NCBI GenBank assembly: GCA_023053545.1
Contig: JAKZAN010000001.1
Coordinates: forward strand, 2,438,565-2,502,564
Direction: 5' to 3'
Source of the DNA: Lepidurus packardi
Lineage: Eukaryota > Arthropoda > Branchiopoda > Notostraca > Triopsidae
Length of the DNA stretch: 64,000 nucleotides
Shown: positions 12,329-23,281 of the stretch, piece after piece
Layout: each line of letters opens with the position of its first letter
How positions within the stretch are numbered: the stretch's first letter is position 1
The notes under the pieces: model-generated
The model's input: only the letters and a program-made list of their open reading frames with translations
Databases searched by the model: none
What the model was told of the DNA's origin: nothing
Translations under genes and position numbers: made by a program

Positions 12329-13236
12329 TTAGGGTCATGCAAACTAATCACGCTACGACTACGGCCTACCATTCCCAATGTAACGGCTTAACCGAGCGTC
12401 TCAATCACACGCTAGCGGACATGCTTTCGATGTACGTAAGCAGCAACCATCGTGATTGGGATGATTGTTTAGACGCAGTGACCTTCGCGTACAATACGGC
12501 GAGGCAGGAATCTACCGGATTCTCTCCATTCTATCTCCTCTACGGGAGGGAGCCAAAACTCCCCCTCGATGTGGCGATGGGTGCCTCTGCCGAGGTGGAC
12601 GGGATGGACGACTCCGCTGACATAAACAGAGCGGGTCAAATGGCAAGCCGTATCGCAGAAGCTTTTAGCATTGTAAGACAACGCCTGGGTAAAGTGCAGG
12701 CAAAGCAAAAGGAGCGCTACGACGAATCTCACGAGGAGCGTTTCTACAATGTAGGGGATGTTGTATGGGTTTATACTCCGGTTCGGAAAGTGGGGAAGTC
12801 GGAAAAACTTCTTCATCGCTTCTTTGGCCCATATAAGATTCTCCGTAGAACGTCTCCTGTCGATTACGAGGTCCAGGTGGTCAAAAGGCGGAAATCCGAC
12901 ATAGTCCATATTTCTCGCCTGAAACCCTTTGTAGCCAGAGTTAACGACTTCGACGAACCAACTTTGTTCGTCAAGTTGGGAGACGAGCGAGATCTCGAAG
13001 TGCGCCATCGGACACTCGAGGTATCGGGTGAGGCTAGCGAGCTAGCCATCGAACCTGCTGACTTGCTTACCCACGTAGCGACCGGGGATGACAACGTAAA
13101 CCCTCCGGAGCCTGAGGCTCGCGTTACGGAGAGAGTAACGTACAGTGCTCGCCCGGATAAGCCCGTGGGTTTACGACGATCTCAAAGGAATAAGGGGAAA
13201 GTCAGGTTCTATGGGTGCGATGACGACGAGGTGTAG
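12284..13236 (+). CDS. pol: Pol 3' part: integrase core end and GPY/F module
   Basis: This is the downstream piece of the interrupted pol, in the frame one base off from 8249-12328. It carries the second catalytic Asp of the integrase core directly after the break, then TTAYHSQCNGLTERLNHTL with the catalytic Glu. A strand-transfer tail follows, and then the GPY/F-type module (FGPYKILRRTSPVDYEV) characteristic of many Ty3/gypsy integrases. It ends with TAG at 13234-13236. The protein could not be translated as one chain with the upstream part unless the lesion is a sequencing error or recoding event. Confidence 0.9.
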
Positions 13237-13290
13237 GAAAGGAGGAGGGTTTAACGAGGAGCAACGGCGTTCTGGTTTCGGCGAGCTTAA

Positions 13291-14034
13291 GTAAACAAAT
13301 GGAAGGTAGGGCCCTGCAAATGGTTGTACTCAACCGGAAAGACCATTGGAGTGACAATTGCTTGCCACCCAAACCTAAAAGGGAATGGGGAAGGGAAGAC
13401 CAAAAATATAAAAATCCAGGGGATAGGAATCATCGAGGTACCTGTTGCATGCTTGGCCATCAGCCCAGAGTGGATTTTGGCCGCCTCCTTGGACTCTTTC
13501 GGGCAGTCAAACCTCACTTCACGCATGCCTGCTTGGTCCCTTTCCGCTTTGTCCATTAACCTGACCCAACAACATCTGCCCACGGCCAACCTTACCTGGT
13601 TGGTTCCAAAAATAGCCGACCACATCAAGACGCTAGAGAAGGAGAGTGGTGTCATAGCCGCCAGTTGGAGAACGACTTGGGACGCGTTCCAGAAGGCCGC
13701 CGAGCAGCGCAAAAACATCTTCAAGGGAACCCCCGATGAGTGGGATCACATCAACTATCCCACAATCACCATCTCGGGATCGTTCACAGCCCTAGTGTTA
13801 GTAATCGGTGCCCTCCTGAGCTGGTTCCTGTGGCGGGCCACCACCGGGCGTGACCACGCCCTCCAGGTACGCGTCGAGCACCTGGAGTCCGCATTACGCC
13901 TCCAGGGGCCCGCCGCGTTCGAACGACCAAGTTACAATCTGGATACGCTCTTACGACGTGTTCATGTGCTCGAAGCGAAGGCGCGGGCCCATGGAGGCGC
14001 TTTCCCTGTAGCCCTAGAAGAAACTAGTGTTTAA
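13291..14034 (+). CDS. Third ORF, env-like remnant with membrane segment
   Basis: The frame is open from 13291 to the TAA at 14032-14034 (about 247 residues) and has no ATG near its start, so expression would need splicing or the frame is a remnant. One strong membrane segment (SFTALVLVIGALLSWFLW) lies about 75 residues from the end, followed by a heptad-like region (LQVRVEHLESALRLQ). A GIGIIEVPVACLA pattern followed by ISPEWILAAS recalls the conserved C-terminal part of envelope-like proteins in arthropod LTR elements. Position after integrase and before the 3' LTR fits env. A signal peptide and a surface subunit are absent. The assignment is inference. Confidence 0.5.
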   Translation, partial: VNKWKVGPCKWLYSTGKTIGVTIACHPNLKGNGEGKTKNIKIQGIGIIEVPVACLAISPEWILAASLDSFGQSNLTSRMPAWSLSALSINLTQQHLPTANLTWLVPKIADHIKTLEKESGVIAASWRTTWDAFQKAAEQRKNIFKGTPDEWDHINYPTITISGSFTALVLVIGALLSWFLWRATTGRDHALQVRVEHLESALRLQGPAAFERPSYNLDTLLRRVHVLEAKARAHGGAFPVALEETSV

Positions 14035-14260
14035 GAAGTAAGAAAGCAAGTGTAACAACCGGTAATACCTACCGCGCCACTGGCAATTGCCCGGGGGCGG
14101 AAATCTGCGTTATTCGTAGTTGATTATTGACCATTATGTGTAGATGCTTGTCGTTATTAGTGACCACGTGCTTGTAAGCTTATGCCTAACTCCTTCGGGC
14201 ATTGCCCCTAGATGGTGTAGCTGACTAGGGTCCGCTTGTTTCGACCGGGACGTTCGAAAG

Positions 14261-14274
14261 CGGGCCGGGGGTAA
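14261..14274 (+). promoter_or_regulatory. Polypurine-like tract before 3' LTR
   Basis: CGGGCCGGGGGTAA lies immediately before the 3' LTR at the position where second-strand DNA synthesis is primed. It is G-rich but interrupted by CC, so it is a weak match to a canonical polypurine tract. Confidence 0.5.
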
Positions 14275-14760
14275 TGTCACGGTTATATTTCGCATCGCTT
14301 GCTTTTCTCACGCTTTGCTAATCTTTGCAGCCAACTTAGCCCAGAGCTAAGCTGATCCCTGACCCCATGTACTGGGTTACCTACATGGTGTCGCTTTTCG
14401 CTGAACTTCGCAGCTTAGTTAGCACGGAGCTTCGGTGATCCCTGACCCCATGTGCCGAATTGCAATCCTGCTGACGCACATGGTGTCGGATAGAGCACCG
14501 GAGCTACGTGGGATTGCATGCCCAGCTTTGGCGAATTGTGCGAAGAAGAGGTTAGTTAGTCTAGAGTGGGGGTCAGAGAGAGTCGAAGGGTAGAGTCTTG
14601 AGTAGTGTTGTTATGTCCTAGTCCCCTGTTCTCTGTACAAATAGTCCCTCTTAACTTTACCACTGTAATCTTCCCGAATACAGTTCTATAAATCCACCTT
14701 TCCCGAACATTACTCTAATTCCCTGACGGATTTGATGCCCTGTCAGATTTAGACGTGACA
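14275..14760 (+). repeat. 3' LTR of gypsy element 1
   Basis: This 486-bp copy is identical to the 5' LTR by eye and is followed by the ATAT target duplication and satellite sequence. Confidence 0.96.
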
Positions 14761-14764
14761 ATAT

Positions 14765-15229
14765 ACTGACTTAATTCATGAACTACTGACTTAATTAATG
14801 AAAAACTGACTTAATTCGTGAATTCCTGACTTAATTAATGAATTACTGACTTAATTCATGAATTCGTGTCTTCATTAATGAATTACTGACTTAATTCATG
14901 AATTACTGATTTAATTAATGAATTCCTGACTTAATTAATGAATTACTGACTTAAATCATGAATTACTGACTTAATTCATGAATTACTGACTTAATTTATG
15001 AATTACTGACCTAATTCATGAACAACTGATTTAATTCATTAACTACTGACTTAATTCATGAATTACTGACTAAATTCATGAATTACTGAAATAATTCATG
15101 AATTACTGACTAAATTGATGAATTAATGACTTAATTCATGAATTACTGACTTAATTCATGAATTACTGAATTAATTCATGAATTACTGTCTTAATTAATG
15201 AATTACTGACTTAATTAATGAATTATTGA
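14765..15229. repeat. 20-bp satellite, middle segment
   Basis: The same 20-bp unit resumes after the gypsy insertion and runs until the solo LTR. Variants are of the same kinds as in the left array. Confidence 0.95.
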
Positions 15230-15554
15230 TGTTATATATGCGCAGGTTTTAAGCTAACACGACACATATATAGGGCTAACGTCTTTATTTTCACTCTTAA
15301 AACTTCCAAACAATCAAAACACTTCAACTCGACTATACTTTCATCCGTCTCGTCTCGCTGTCCACTCTCAGCCTTTCTTGTCTAGCGACTACCAAGTGTC
15401 TGTTGTCCCTAATTCTTGAAATATCCAAAAACGTAGGTCCAGTTTTCCCTTGAACCCATAAAACGTCACCCAGTCGATGTCGATGTCCCATGAGTCAAGT
15501 CAAAGCAGGTCAAGTCCTTAGTCATCCCTTCCGGATTCGCATTTATCCGGAACA
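15230..15554. mobile_element. Solo LTR with 5-bp TSD inside satellite
   Basis: A 325-bp non-satellite block begins TGTTATATATG and ends CCGGAACA, giving TG...CA ends and a TGTT/AACA inverted repeat. It is flanked by the perfect 5-bp duplication ATTGA (15225-15229 and 15555-15559). There is no internal coding sequence, so this is a solo LTR left by LTR-LTR recombination. The 5-bp TSD fits BEL/Pao, copia or some gypsy families; the family is not determined. Confidence 0.85.
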
Positions 15555-16672
15555 ATTGACTTAATTCATGAATTCCTGACTTAATTAATGAATTCGTGAC
15601 TTCATTAATGAATTAGTGACCTAATTCATGAATTATTGACTTAATTAATGAATTACTGACTTAATTAATGAATTACTGACCTAATTCATGAACAAATGAT
15701 TTAATTCATTAACTACTGACTTAATTCATGAACTACTGACTAAATTCATGAATTACTGAAATAATTCATGAATGACTGACTTAATTGATGAATTAATGAC
15801 TTAATTCATGAATTACTGACTTAATTCATGAATTACTGAATTAATTCATGAATTACTGTCTTAATTAATGAATTACTGACTTAATTAACGAATTACTGAC
15901 TAAATTAATGAAATACTGACTTAATTCATGAATTCCTGACTTAATTAATGAATTCGTGACTTCATTAATGAATTAGTGACCTAATTCATGAATTACTGAC
16001 TTAATTAATGAATTACTGACTTAATTAATGAATTACTGACTTAATTCATGAATTACTGACTTAATTCATGAATTACTGACTTAATTCATGAAATACTGAC
16101 CTAATTCATGAACAACTGATTTAATTCATAAACTAATGACTTAATTCATGAATTACGGAATTAATTAATGAATTACTCACTTAATTAATGAATTACTGAT
16201 TTAATTGATGAATTAATGACTTAAATAATGAATTCCTGACTTAATTCATGAATTACTGAATTAATTCATGAACTACTGACTTAATTCATGAATTACTGAC
16301 TTAATTACTGACTTAATTCATGAATTACTGACTTAATTCATGAATTACTGACTAAATTAATGAATTACTGCTTAATTCATGAACTACTGACTTAATTAAT
16401 GAATTACTGACTTAATTCATGAATTCGTGACTTCATTAATGAATTACTGCTTAATTCATGAACTACTGACTTAATTCATGAATTAATGACTTAATTCATG
16501 AATTACTGATTTAATTAATAAATTACAGACCTAATTCATGAATTACTGACTTAATTAATGAATTACTGACTTAATTCATCAATTACGGACTTAATTAATG
16601 AATTACTGACTTAAATAATGAATTACTGACTTAATTGATGAATTAATGACTTAAATAATGAATTACTTAATT
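15555..16672. repeat. 20-bp satellite, right segment
   Basis: This is a continuation of the same array after the solo LTR. It ends in degenerate units near 16672, where unique sequence begins. Confidence 0.95.
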
Positions 16673-18835
16673 ACTTAACTTAGACAGACACAGATATGAA
16701 CTTGGGTCGCAACAACTTCATAAATCAAGGTTGGTTATCAAGCTGACGAGAAACGTTCGATTTCCTCCCCTTTCCTGGACGCAAGCATTGGCTTGGTTTC
16801 TCCCCCTTCTGCACGACCTGTTACGTCCCCATGCAAGATCATTTAAGCTGTCGAACGTTTTAACTGTTCGGTTTTTGAAACGTTCGGTTTTTCCTCAGAG
16901 TTGGACAGTGGCCCTTAACAGTGGTCAGTTAATGATGTTCTCGGTCACCGTGGGGAAGAGAAGAATAAAATGGGGAAAACCATGCAAACAAATAAATAAA
17001 TATGTCGCGGCCATACGAATTAGCCGCCGCGCGACTCCAGCCATCTTGTAAGAAGAAGACAGCACCCGTCGGGGGAGTCATCCCTGTCTCGTACGCTTCT
17101 TGCATCAGTGCCACCCGACGTTGCCCGGCCTCACCCTAATAGTGGGCCATTTAAAAAGTCTACCCGACTCGAAATCTGTGCATTGAACTTACGCATTTTA
17201 GACCTTGCTTCCCTTCCCCCACCCCACAACTACGTCAGCTCGTGCAGAATAGCTGACGAGTTCTGTTAATGAAGCGAACATAGAAAGTTTCCTACCTGTA
17301 AAAAACCCGGCGTGGAAGTTACACATTCCAATGACGAGAAAACACGGAGAAAATAAAAAAGGGAAGTGAAAGGACAGGAGAAGCTGCCGTTCAAAGCTCC
17401 CAATCAACTGCAAGAGAACAAAAAATATTGCGACTCTTAAAAAGTATCCTATACTATAGTCAAGGTCCCGTAGTAGATGCCACTTATTACGATCCTTGGT
17501 TGTTAGAATCAGCGGGTTTATGGAAATAAGTTTGAAAGGACTGATTCAAACCGTGTTGAGAACCCTCTCTAAGCGTAGGAGTAGGCTTCAGCAGTATTGG
17601 TTGTGTTTTAGACGTGTGGTTATAAAAAATGTCGGAAATAACAGAAAAAGAACAAGAAAATAAGCGTTGATTGAAATGTAACAGAGCAGTTGTGGCTCGC
17701 ATTGCAAAGATTTGCAACAAAGGAAAGCGGCCGTTAATTTAGGAATTCCTCAATCATCTCTATCAAATTTGTTGAAAAATCGTTGCAAAATAAAGAATAT
17801 GTTCATTTGTTATAGACAAGAAAATTTCGTTCTTAATATCACTATTTTTCTTTTTCTTATTTACATCATAAAACAACCTACGCACATGTACACATTTCCG
17901 ATTTTCGGTTATTAGAATCTCCGCTTAATCGAAGTAATATTCACTTGACAAACGTGATCGCAAGAAGCGACATCTACTCTGATGAAAATGGTATCAAAAA
18001 CACCTGCACTAAAATAGATAAAATATATTTTACTCTTATTTTTAAGCTTACGAATGTTGTTGACAAAGGAGACTTGGCTTCATTAAACCATACAGGAAAC
18101 AAATCTTTAACGTCCAGAAAAATGGCACCCTATTTAGAAAAATTATGAGCTGTGCTCTTACCATTAAAAAATATAAATTAAAAAACTCACGTTGATAAAA
18201 TCAAATTCTTGGTCGCTTGATCAATCGGTACAAGTATCCAGAATTCCGAAATGGGAAGGAGTATTGCATTTCCTGAATTTAAAATTATTTTTTTTTACTC
18301 GATATTGAGCTTATTTTTAACTGACGTGTGTCGTTTGTTTAATGAAGCCGGCCACCTTGATCAATAATCCATAATCAATTAGTGTCCGGGGATACAAATA
18401 ATAATAAAACGGGAGGAAGATAGTACCAGCATCCCTGTGCTTAAATGAAATTATTAAATTGCTTTATTATGGGCAATCTCTAACTTATAGCGTTGACTGG
18501 ATAAATGAACCCCTGAACATAGAATTATTTTTATTTAATATGGCTTTCGATAACTTACGCGTGTTCTTTGGTAAAGCAGGATTGGTATACCACAGTATGC
18601 GAAAATCAAAATGGAGATGCAAAGGATCGACCAGAATTATTCTTTAAAAATAAAGGAAAGAAAAGGGAGTTAGTCCATCGAGCTTATAAATAAGGAAAAA
18701 TATGAAGTATGTTGTTATAGGAAACTACACACCTGGGAAAAGATGGTAGCTGTTGTGTTTTATGCGAAAACAAAATCTGGAGTGCAAACCTGCCAGATTT
18801 GACAAGGAACTCTGCCAGCCCTAAAAATACTTTAA
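16673..18835. other. Low-coding interval
   Basis: Apart from a short helix-turn-helix-like fragment at 17712-17795 I see no supported gene here. Short open frames on both strands lack domain patterns or splice context. Sequence is moderately AT-rich after 17600. Confidence 0.6.
17712..17795 (+). pseudogene. CENP-B/pogo-type HTH fragment
   Basis: A short frame reads QQRKAAVNLGIPQSSLSNLL followed by KNRCKI. This is the spacing of the N-terminal DNA-binding helix-turn-helix of pogo/Tigger transposases and CENP-B (a hydrophobic-G-I-P-x-S-S-L-S-x-hydrophobic-L-K-N pattern). Nothing else of such a transposase is visible nearby, so it would be a relic. The match is short and may be chance. Confidence 0.35.
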
Positions 18836-18857
18836 TTACAACATTTGTGTATCATAC

Positions 18858-19740
18858 CTACTGATTTTCTGCTGCCGCTGCACGTTTCCGGGCGTACTCT
18901 TCGCGTTGTCTTTCCAGCCATTCTGCTGGGGATAACTCTGCCCCCACCGGACAATAGCGTGCACCGTAAAACTGCGAATGTCCTCCGGTACTAACGGGCT
19001 GCCCACATTTGCGACATTTGTACGTCCGAGGAAGGTTGCCAGCAGAAGCATCGTCCGGTTCGGCAGCCGCGTTTTTTCGGTGCCTCCAAGCCGTCGTCCT
19101 TGACATCGGTGGCGGGGTGGCGGGGTGGCGGACACCGAAGGTGGTGCAGGCAGCGCAGATACTGGCCTGAGGGGGCTTAACCAGGGTCTTCCACTGCGGG
19201 TGCTGCTTCTGTCCCCAATGGAGGCAACGTCACAGGGCGACGTTTAACTTTTGCCTGACCGACCGTGTCTACTACTTCCTCAAAAACAAGTGGCTCATGA
19301 GCTGGTCGAGGTGCTGTTTGAGGAAGCTGGCGCGAGGGCAAAAGCGACGTCGCACTCGTTAATGCGGGTTGAGGCAGGTTAATACCCTGCAGTAGCATAC
19401 TGATGTCGCTAAAGCCGGTCTTATCCTGGTACCTAAGAGTTTAAAAGAAATGTGTTATTATTAACCTCGACATGTGCCGGGCGTTAATAAAGCTCCAAAC
19501 TTACCACAGGCTCAAGGTAGTCTCGTTAATGGGATACAAAACCAGGCCGGTACCTTCTAAGAGGGTGCCACTTAGAAGGACACGACTTCGTATCTCGTTG
19601 GACTTGCCCAGAATGAGCTTCCAGCGAGACACGTAAGGAGGACCTCGGACTGGTGCCGTGTATGTGTTGCAAAGGCGAATGCAAATTGCCTCCACTACAC
19701 GACTCTTGGAAGGAGAGAGGACAGGCAAACCAGCGCTTAT
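18858..19740 (-). pseudogene. Gene A 3' exons with C-terminal zinc ribbon
   Basis: Beyond the LINE, the frame SKSRVVEAICIRLCNTY ... ETTLSLW runs to donor GTAAGT at 19504. It joins in phase to the acceptor at 19434-19433, giving LSLWYQDKTGF and LLQGINLPQPA. After a further frameshift the end reads YKCRKCGQPVSTGGHSQFYG followed by ARYCP and an alanine/arginine-rich helix ending with TAG near 18858. The spacing CxxC...H...C suggests a zinc ribbon. The preserved splice phase shows this is an unprocessed gene copy, not a retrocopy. Confidence 0.6.
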
Positions 19741-19753
19741 AAAGCACCTACAA

Positions 19754-20779
19754 CTGAGCAAATCCTCAAGAACAATCACCTGCAAACAACTCAGAAATGT
19801 TGTTCAAGCCACTATACTCTCAAAACTGAGGTACGGATACGCAGCTTGGAACAACATCTCACAGACTGGTCTACTCCCATTGAATCAACTATTCCGAAGG
19901 GGACTCCTTATTATCACAGGAGACCTATCAACGACGCCATCAGCAGCATTAGAAGTGGAAGCGGGTCTCCCTCCGCTGGACCTTATACTCCAGAAATCAA
20001 TGCTAAGGAATTTCGCAAGACGGAATTGGAATAAATGGCCCACACAAGCAAAATACTCCAAGCATAAACGGTACCTGTCTTGTTCAGAGAGAGCTAGACT
20101 CCTCACGGCTAAAGCATGGAAAACAAGTCCGAAGTCCGAAAAAGAAGCTCTGGAACAAATAGACGTAATGATAATGACCCAATGGAGGGAACGATGGCAA
20201 AACTGTATAAACCCATTGAAAGATTTCATCACTATCCCTTCTCAGGATATTGCATCCCTTCAAATAACCAGACCTATCTTAAGCAAGCTAATCCAACTAA
20301 GAACGACACACTTCCCAACTAAATGCTACTTAAAACGAATTGCTAAAACGGACTCTGACATATGTGCCTGCCAAGACCGGTCCAAACAAGACCTATCCCA
20401 CTTATTGTTTCACTGCCGAAGAATTAATAAGGAGAGAGCCGAACTTCTACGAGAACTGAGCAAACTTAAAGTTAATTTTAGTGTAAACTCTGTACTTACT
20501 ACCTCGAAGGCTTTTCCCGCCCTTGTCACCTTCATGCAGAAAGCTATTGATTCCTGTCGCTAATTTTAAGCCCTGTTTCACAAACCCTTTCACGTTATTT
20601 TTATCTCGCACCCATCAACCCTAGTCATTCCAAACAAGTTTCCTCACTCGTGGTTTGTTCACCCAAGTTAAGAGTGGAACACAAACCCACTCATGATGTT
20701 ATGGTGATTATCGAAATCCAGGTTGTAGATACTGTAAGAAAGGCAATGGGCATAAGCCTACGCCTAAATAAATTATAAA
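19754..20779 (+). mobile_element. 5'-truncated Jockey-like LINE with 13-bp TSD
   Basis: The insertion lies within gene A on the opposite strand. The target duplication AAAGCACCTACAA flanks it (19741-19753 and 20780-20792), and the 3' end is an A-rich tail (AAATAAATTATAAAA). The coding part to 20563 is the C-terminal end of ORF2: a LRYGYAAW region, a TPSAALEVEAGLPPLDL thumb-like segment and a terminal CACQ...HLLFHC zinc motif. About 265 codons are LINE-derived. Upstream codons in the same open frame are antisense gene A and therefore accidental. The same family recurs at 42153-44545 and 54500-55060. Confidence 0.88.
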
Positions 20780-20792
20780 AAAGCACCTACAA

Positions 20793-21536
20793 ATCGGAAG
20801 CAAGGGTTTTAGATTCCAAAGCATGCTTAAAGAACCAGACGACATAACAACGCTTAACTCTGCATAGCTTCCACTCCAACGTATCCAGTCCTATACTGGG
20901 ACCGAGACGGTCGTGGCGCAGGATGCGCCCGTACTTCAGAGGCCGTTTGTCGTACTCCTCCAACTTCGTCAGCCTGGGTTTTGCTGACAGCAAGGCCTTC
21001 TGTCTTGATCAACGCCGCTGCCAACTGATTCACATTGTCCCAGCCACCGATCAATCGGTAATCCAAGGCTTCTTCAGTTGGTTCTGTTTGCCTCGACAGT
21101 CAGCTCGCAGTCCCTGTCGTCTTCCAGTTCTTCGGTTTCCACCGGATTTCCCGGAATGGTGTCGTCCAGCTCTTCCGGCTCCTGCAGCACGGTGAGGGAA
21201 TCGGGTTCCAAAAAGACATCCATGTCCTGAACACCCTCGTCAATCCCCTCATCGACTGCAGTGTCATCCGTGCGAAGGGTCCAGCCAGTTTGCTGGTAGA
21301 GGAATTCCACTCCCAGCAGCTCCCCTGTATACTGGCCTGGAGCGCGATACTCTGGCAACAATGGATGGCCCAGTACTTGCTCATACAGTGTGTTGACCCG
21401 CTGCATCAACTTGGCGTCGAAGCAACGCAGTGGCGAGGGTCGAGAGTTGGCAACGGCTGCAGAAGCTCTGGCAGCGTTCCTGCTTGTGACGCCATCGAAA
21501 AGTACGCCTGGAAGTTGTACGCGTTCGCGCTGGTTC
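20793..21536 (-). pseudogene. Gene A exon 6, split downstream by LINE
   Basis: The acceptor TATCGTAG opens a segment first reading TSANAYNFQAY. A shift follows into the frame FDGVTSRNAARASAA and YTGELLGVEFLYQQTG. An acidic linker (EPEELDDT, VETEELEDDRDCE) follows. The next part, in another frame, reads EEYDKRPLKYG and HRDRLG-like residues before the LINE insertion at 20779. Frame changes inside a conserved segment show decay rather than splicing. Confidence 0.55.
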
Positions 21537-21603
21537 CTACGATACGAAATAAAGGAACGTATCAAACGTTATTCAACCAAAGTCATACAATGTAATGCCT
21601 TAC

Positions 21604-22245
21604 CCGGAATAAAGCGAGCCAAGTGCAAATGGAAAGACTCAAGGGAGGTGTAGCCACGAGCACACCGGTAAATTGAGGCCTCCCTTAGATAATGTTCCAT
21701 TTATCGTGTAGAGCTGGACTAACTCGGGATCTTGGATACACTTGACGTGTTTCCTCTCAAAGTCCCAGGTTTCCTTCATGTCTTCCTTGAACAACGGATC
21801 TCCCAGCGAATCCGTTGCCAAAATCAACGAAAGAATCAGGGCTTATGTCTGATCCCTCGTCTCTTGGGTACCACTAGTACGCCGACGACAATGGCGTGCC
21901 ATCTCGGATTTGCTGATGGCCTTGTTGACCGCCGCGACAGAAGGTTTGGAAAGCCCCTCCATCTCCATTTCCCTCTTATTGGCAGCTCGCAAGGCATCGA
22001 GATCCGTGGCATCCCATTCGAATATGCAGGACAACAATCTGGTCATGAAGGTGCCATACAGAGGGTGGGACTCGCCGGTACATCCCACGGCCAGACGCCG
22101 CATAAAATGCCAGATGTCAAGGCGAACTTGGAGACCCGTCCACTGGTCGAAAAGAAGCTGGTATTTCGACCGTGAGCCCTCTGCTGTGCAGCAGTCGCGG
22201 TCAGCGTAAAGAAGGATCGGCGCTGCTTCTCCTGCTCGACGGTAT
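21604..22245 (-). pseudogene. Gene A exon 5: YADRDCC core region
   Basis: The acceptor CTCCTCCAG precedes the exon, and its phase joins exon 4 (AG plus A). It reads LLYADRDCC, then LDIWHFMRRLAVGC, HPLYGTFM and a CRRRTSG segment. A TAA stop interrupts the frame at 21843-21845, and the same frame resumes with LILATDSLGDPL. A frameshift near 21650 precedes an ARGYTSLESFHLHLARFIPG segment at the donor GTAAGG. The Asp in YADRD would be the second acidic residue of a DDE-like site; a third acidic residue is not proven here. Confidence 0.6.
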
Positions 22246-22319
22246 CTGGAGGAGATTTTTTTTAAAAAGACATGTTAAAATAGAATTACTTCTAAACCTA
22301 AGGCCTCGCAATACATTAC

Positions 22320-23281
22320 CTCTCCATCAAGCCAGTAGCCATGGGCTGCAATGACATGGTGCTTTCCGACGTGGTCAAAACATAGAGGAGAATCTCTACC
22401 CGCTCATTGCCGACGTTGGTGTACCAAGTGGCAGTATTGGCTGCAGTTCCGATGAGCTTCCGGGTCACTTTCTTGGTAGAATCAATCTTCAGAATCGAAC
22501 CGTAGACCGAGGTGATGGCAGCCTTACGGGTGGGCAATCGGGCCCAGACGTCGCGGATGTACGTCGCCAAGAACCACTTCGCAGCGGGCAGGGCGCTGAA
22601 AGGAGGGGGTTGCTGGTAGCACTCCTTTGACTGCAATAAGCCGATTACGCTATTTGAGTGACGCCGGCAGTCACTCAAATAGGCCGTCGTCTTGCGCAGC
22701 CACATCTCGGAATGTAGTTCCTGAAGATCATTCCTGCAGGGCGGAAGGGCTATTCCCCAGCGTGCGAGACCTGGCCATCGCAATAATGCCAATGTCGCAT
22801 GCGTACCTGTAGGTCAGGATGGCGGGGAAGCGAGCTGCAAATCCGTCAGGTAGCTGCGCTAGTATGCGTTGATCGTACGCAATGAAGCTACCTTTGCAGT
22901 TGGGGCATTCCATGTACTCGCAAGCTAGGTAGTAGCTGTCCTTGAAATCAAGGACAGCACGTACCCAGGGGTACAGCCCCTTGGACGTGAGCTTCCTGCC
23001 GACTCCGCAGTTGGGACACGAAAAGTTCACAGCCCACATTCTTCTGGGCATCCACAGGAAAAGCCGACAAAGAAAATACGCGTCAGGCTTGGGCGGCGCT
23101 GTGCTGGGCCCTGGAACTGGTGGCGGGGGTGGATTCCACCAATTCGTAATAAGGGAGGCCTTTAGGGTACCCTTGCTGTCAAAAGGGCTGAGCCAATCGA
23201 AGCCTGGTCTGCTGGCAAGATCGTCTTTTGCTACCCTTCGGGAAGGCGAACACGCGCAGCCTCTTTCCTTGCTTGCCCAGC
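22320..23281 (-). pseudogene. Gene A exon 4: zinc domain and first catalytic-like Asp
   Basis: The exon starts after an acceptor TTTGTTTAG (AG at 23283-23282) and ends before a donor GTAATG. It first reads a WWNPPPPP segment, then MPRRMWAVNFSCPNC with a second CPNC pair further on, then SRTLGNSPSALQ. This is the pattern I associate with DUF6729. One extra base near 22733 shifts the frame. The continuation carries LQELHSEMWLRKT and then ILKIDSTKKVTRKLIG with TWYTNVGNER, where the Asp in KIDSTKK sits like the first acidic residue of an RNase-H-fold transposase. The DUF name is recalled, not searched. Confidence 0.65.

Larger units (their letters stand above)
6125..14760 (+). mobile_element. Complete Ty3/gypsy LTR retrotransposon in satellite
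   Basis: An 8,636-bp element is bounded by two LTRs of 486 bp that read as identical. Each LTR begins TGTCAC and ends GTGACA, a 6-bp inverted repeat. The 4-bp target duplication ATAT sits at 6121-6124 and 14761-14764, and satellite sequence resumes directly on both sides. Internal order is tRNA primer site, gag, pol (protease, RT, RNase H, integrase), an env-like ORF and a short purine-rich tract. The PR-RT-RH-IN order defines Ty3/gypsy rather than copia. LTR identity implies a very recent insertion, yet pol carries one frameshift in integrase. Confidence 0.97.

Noticed and set aside
16731..17051. 106-residue plus-strand ORF
   Set aside because: No domain, splice or codon signal; composition looks like chance.
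19658..19753. N-terminus of the LINE protein
   Set aside because: Lies outside the target-site duplication and is antisense gene A.
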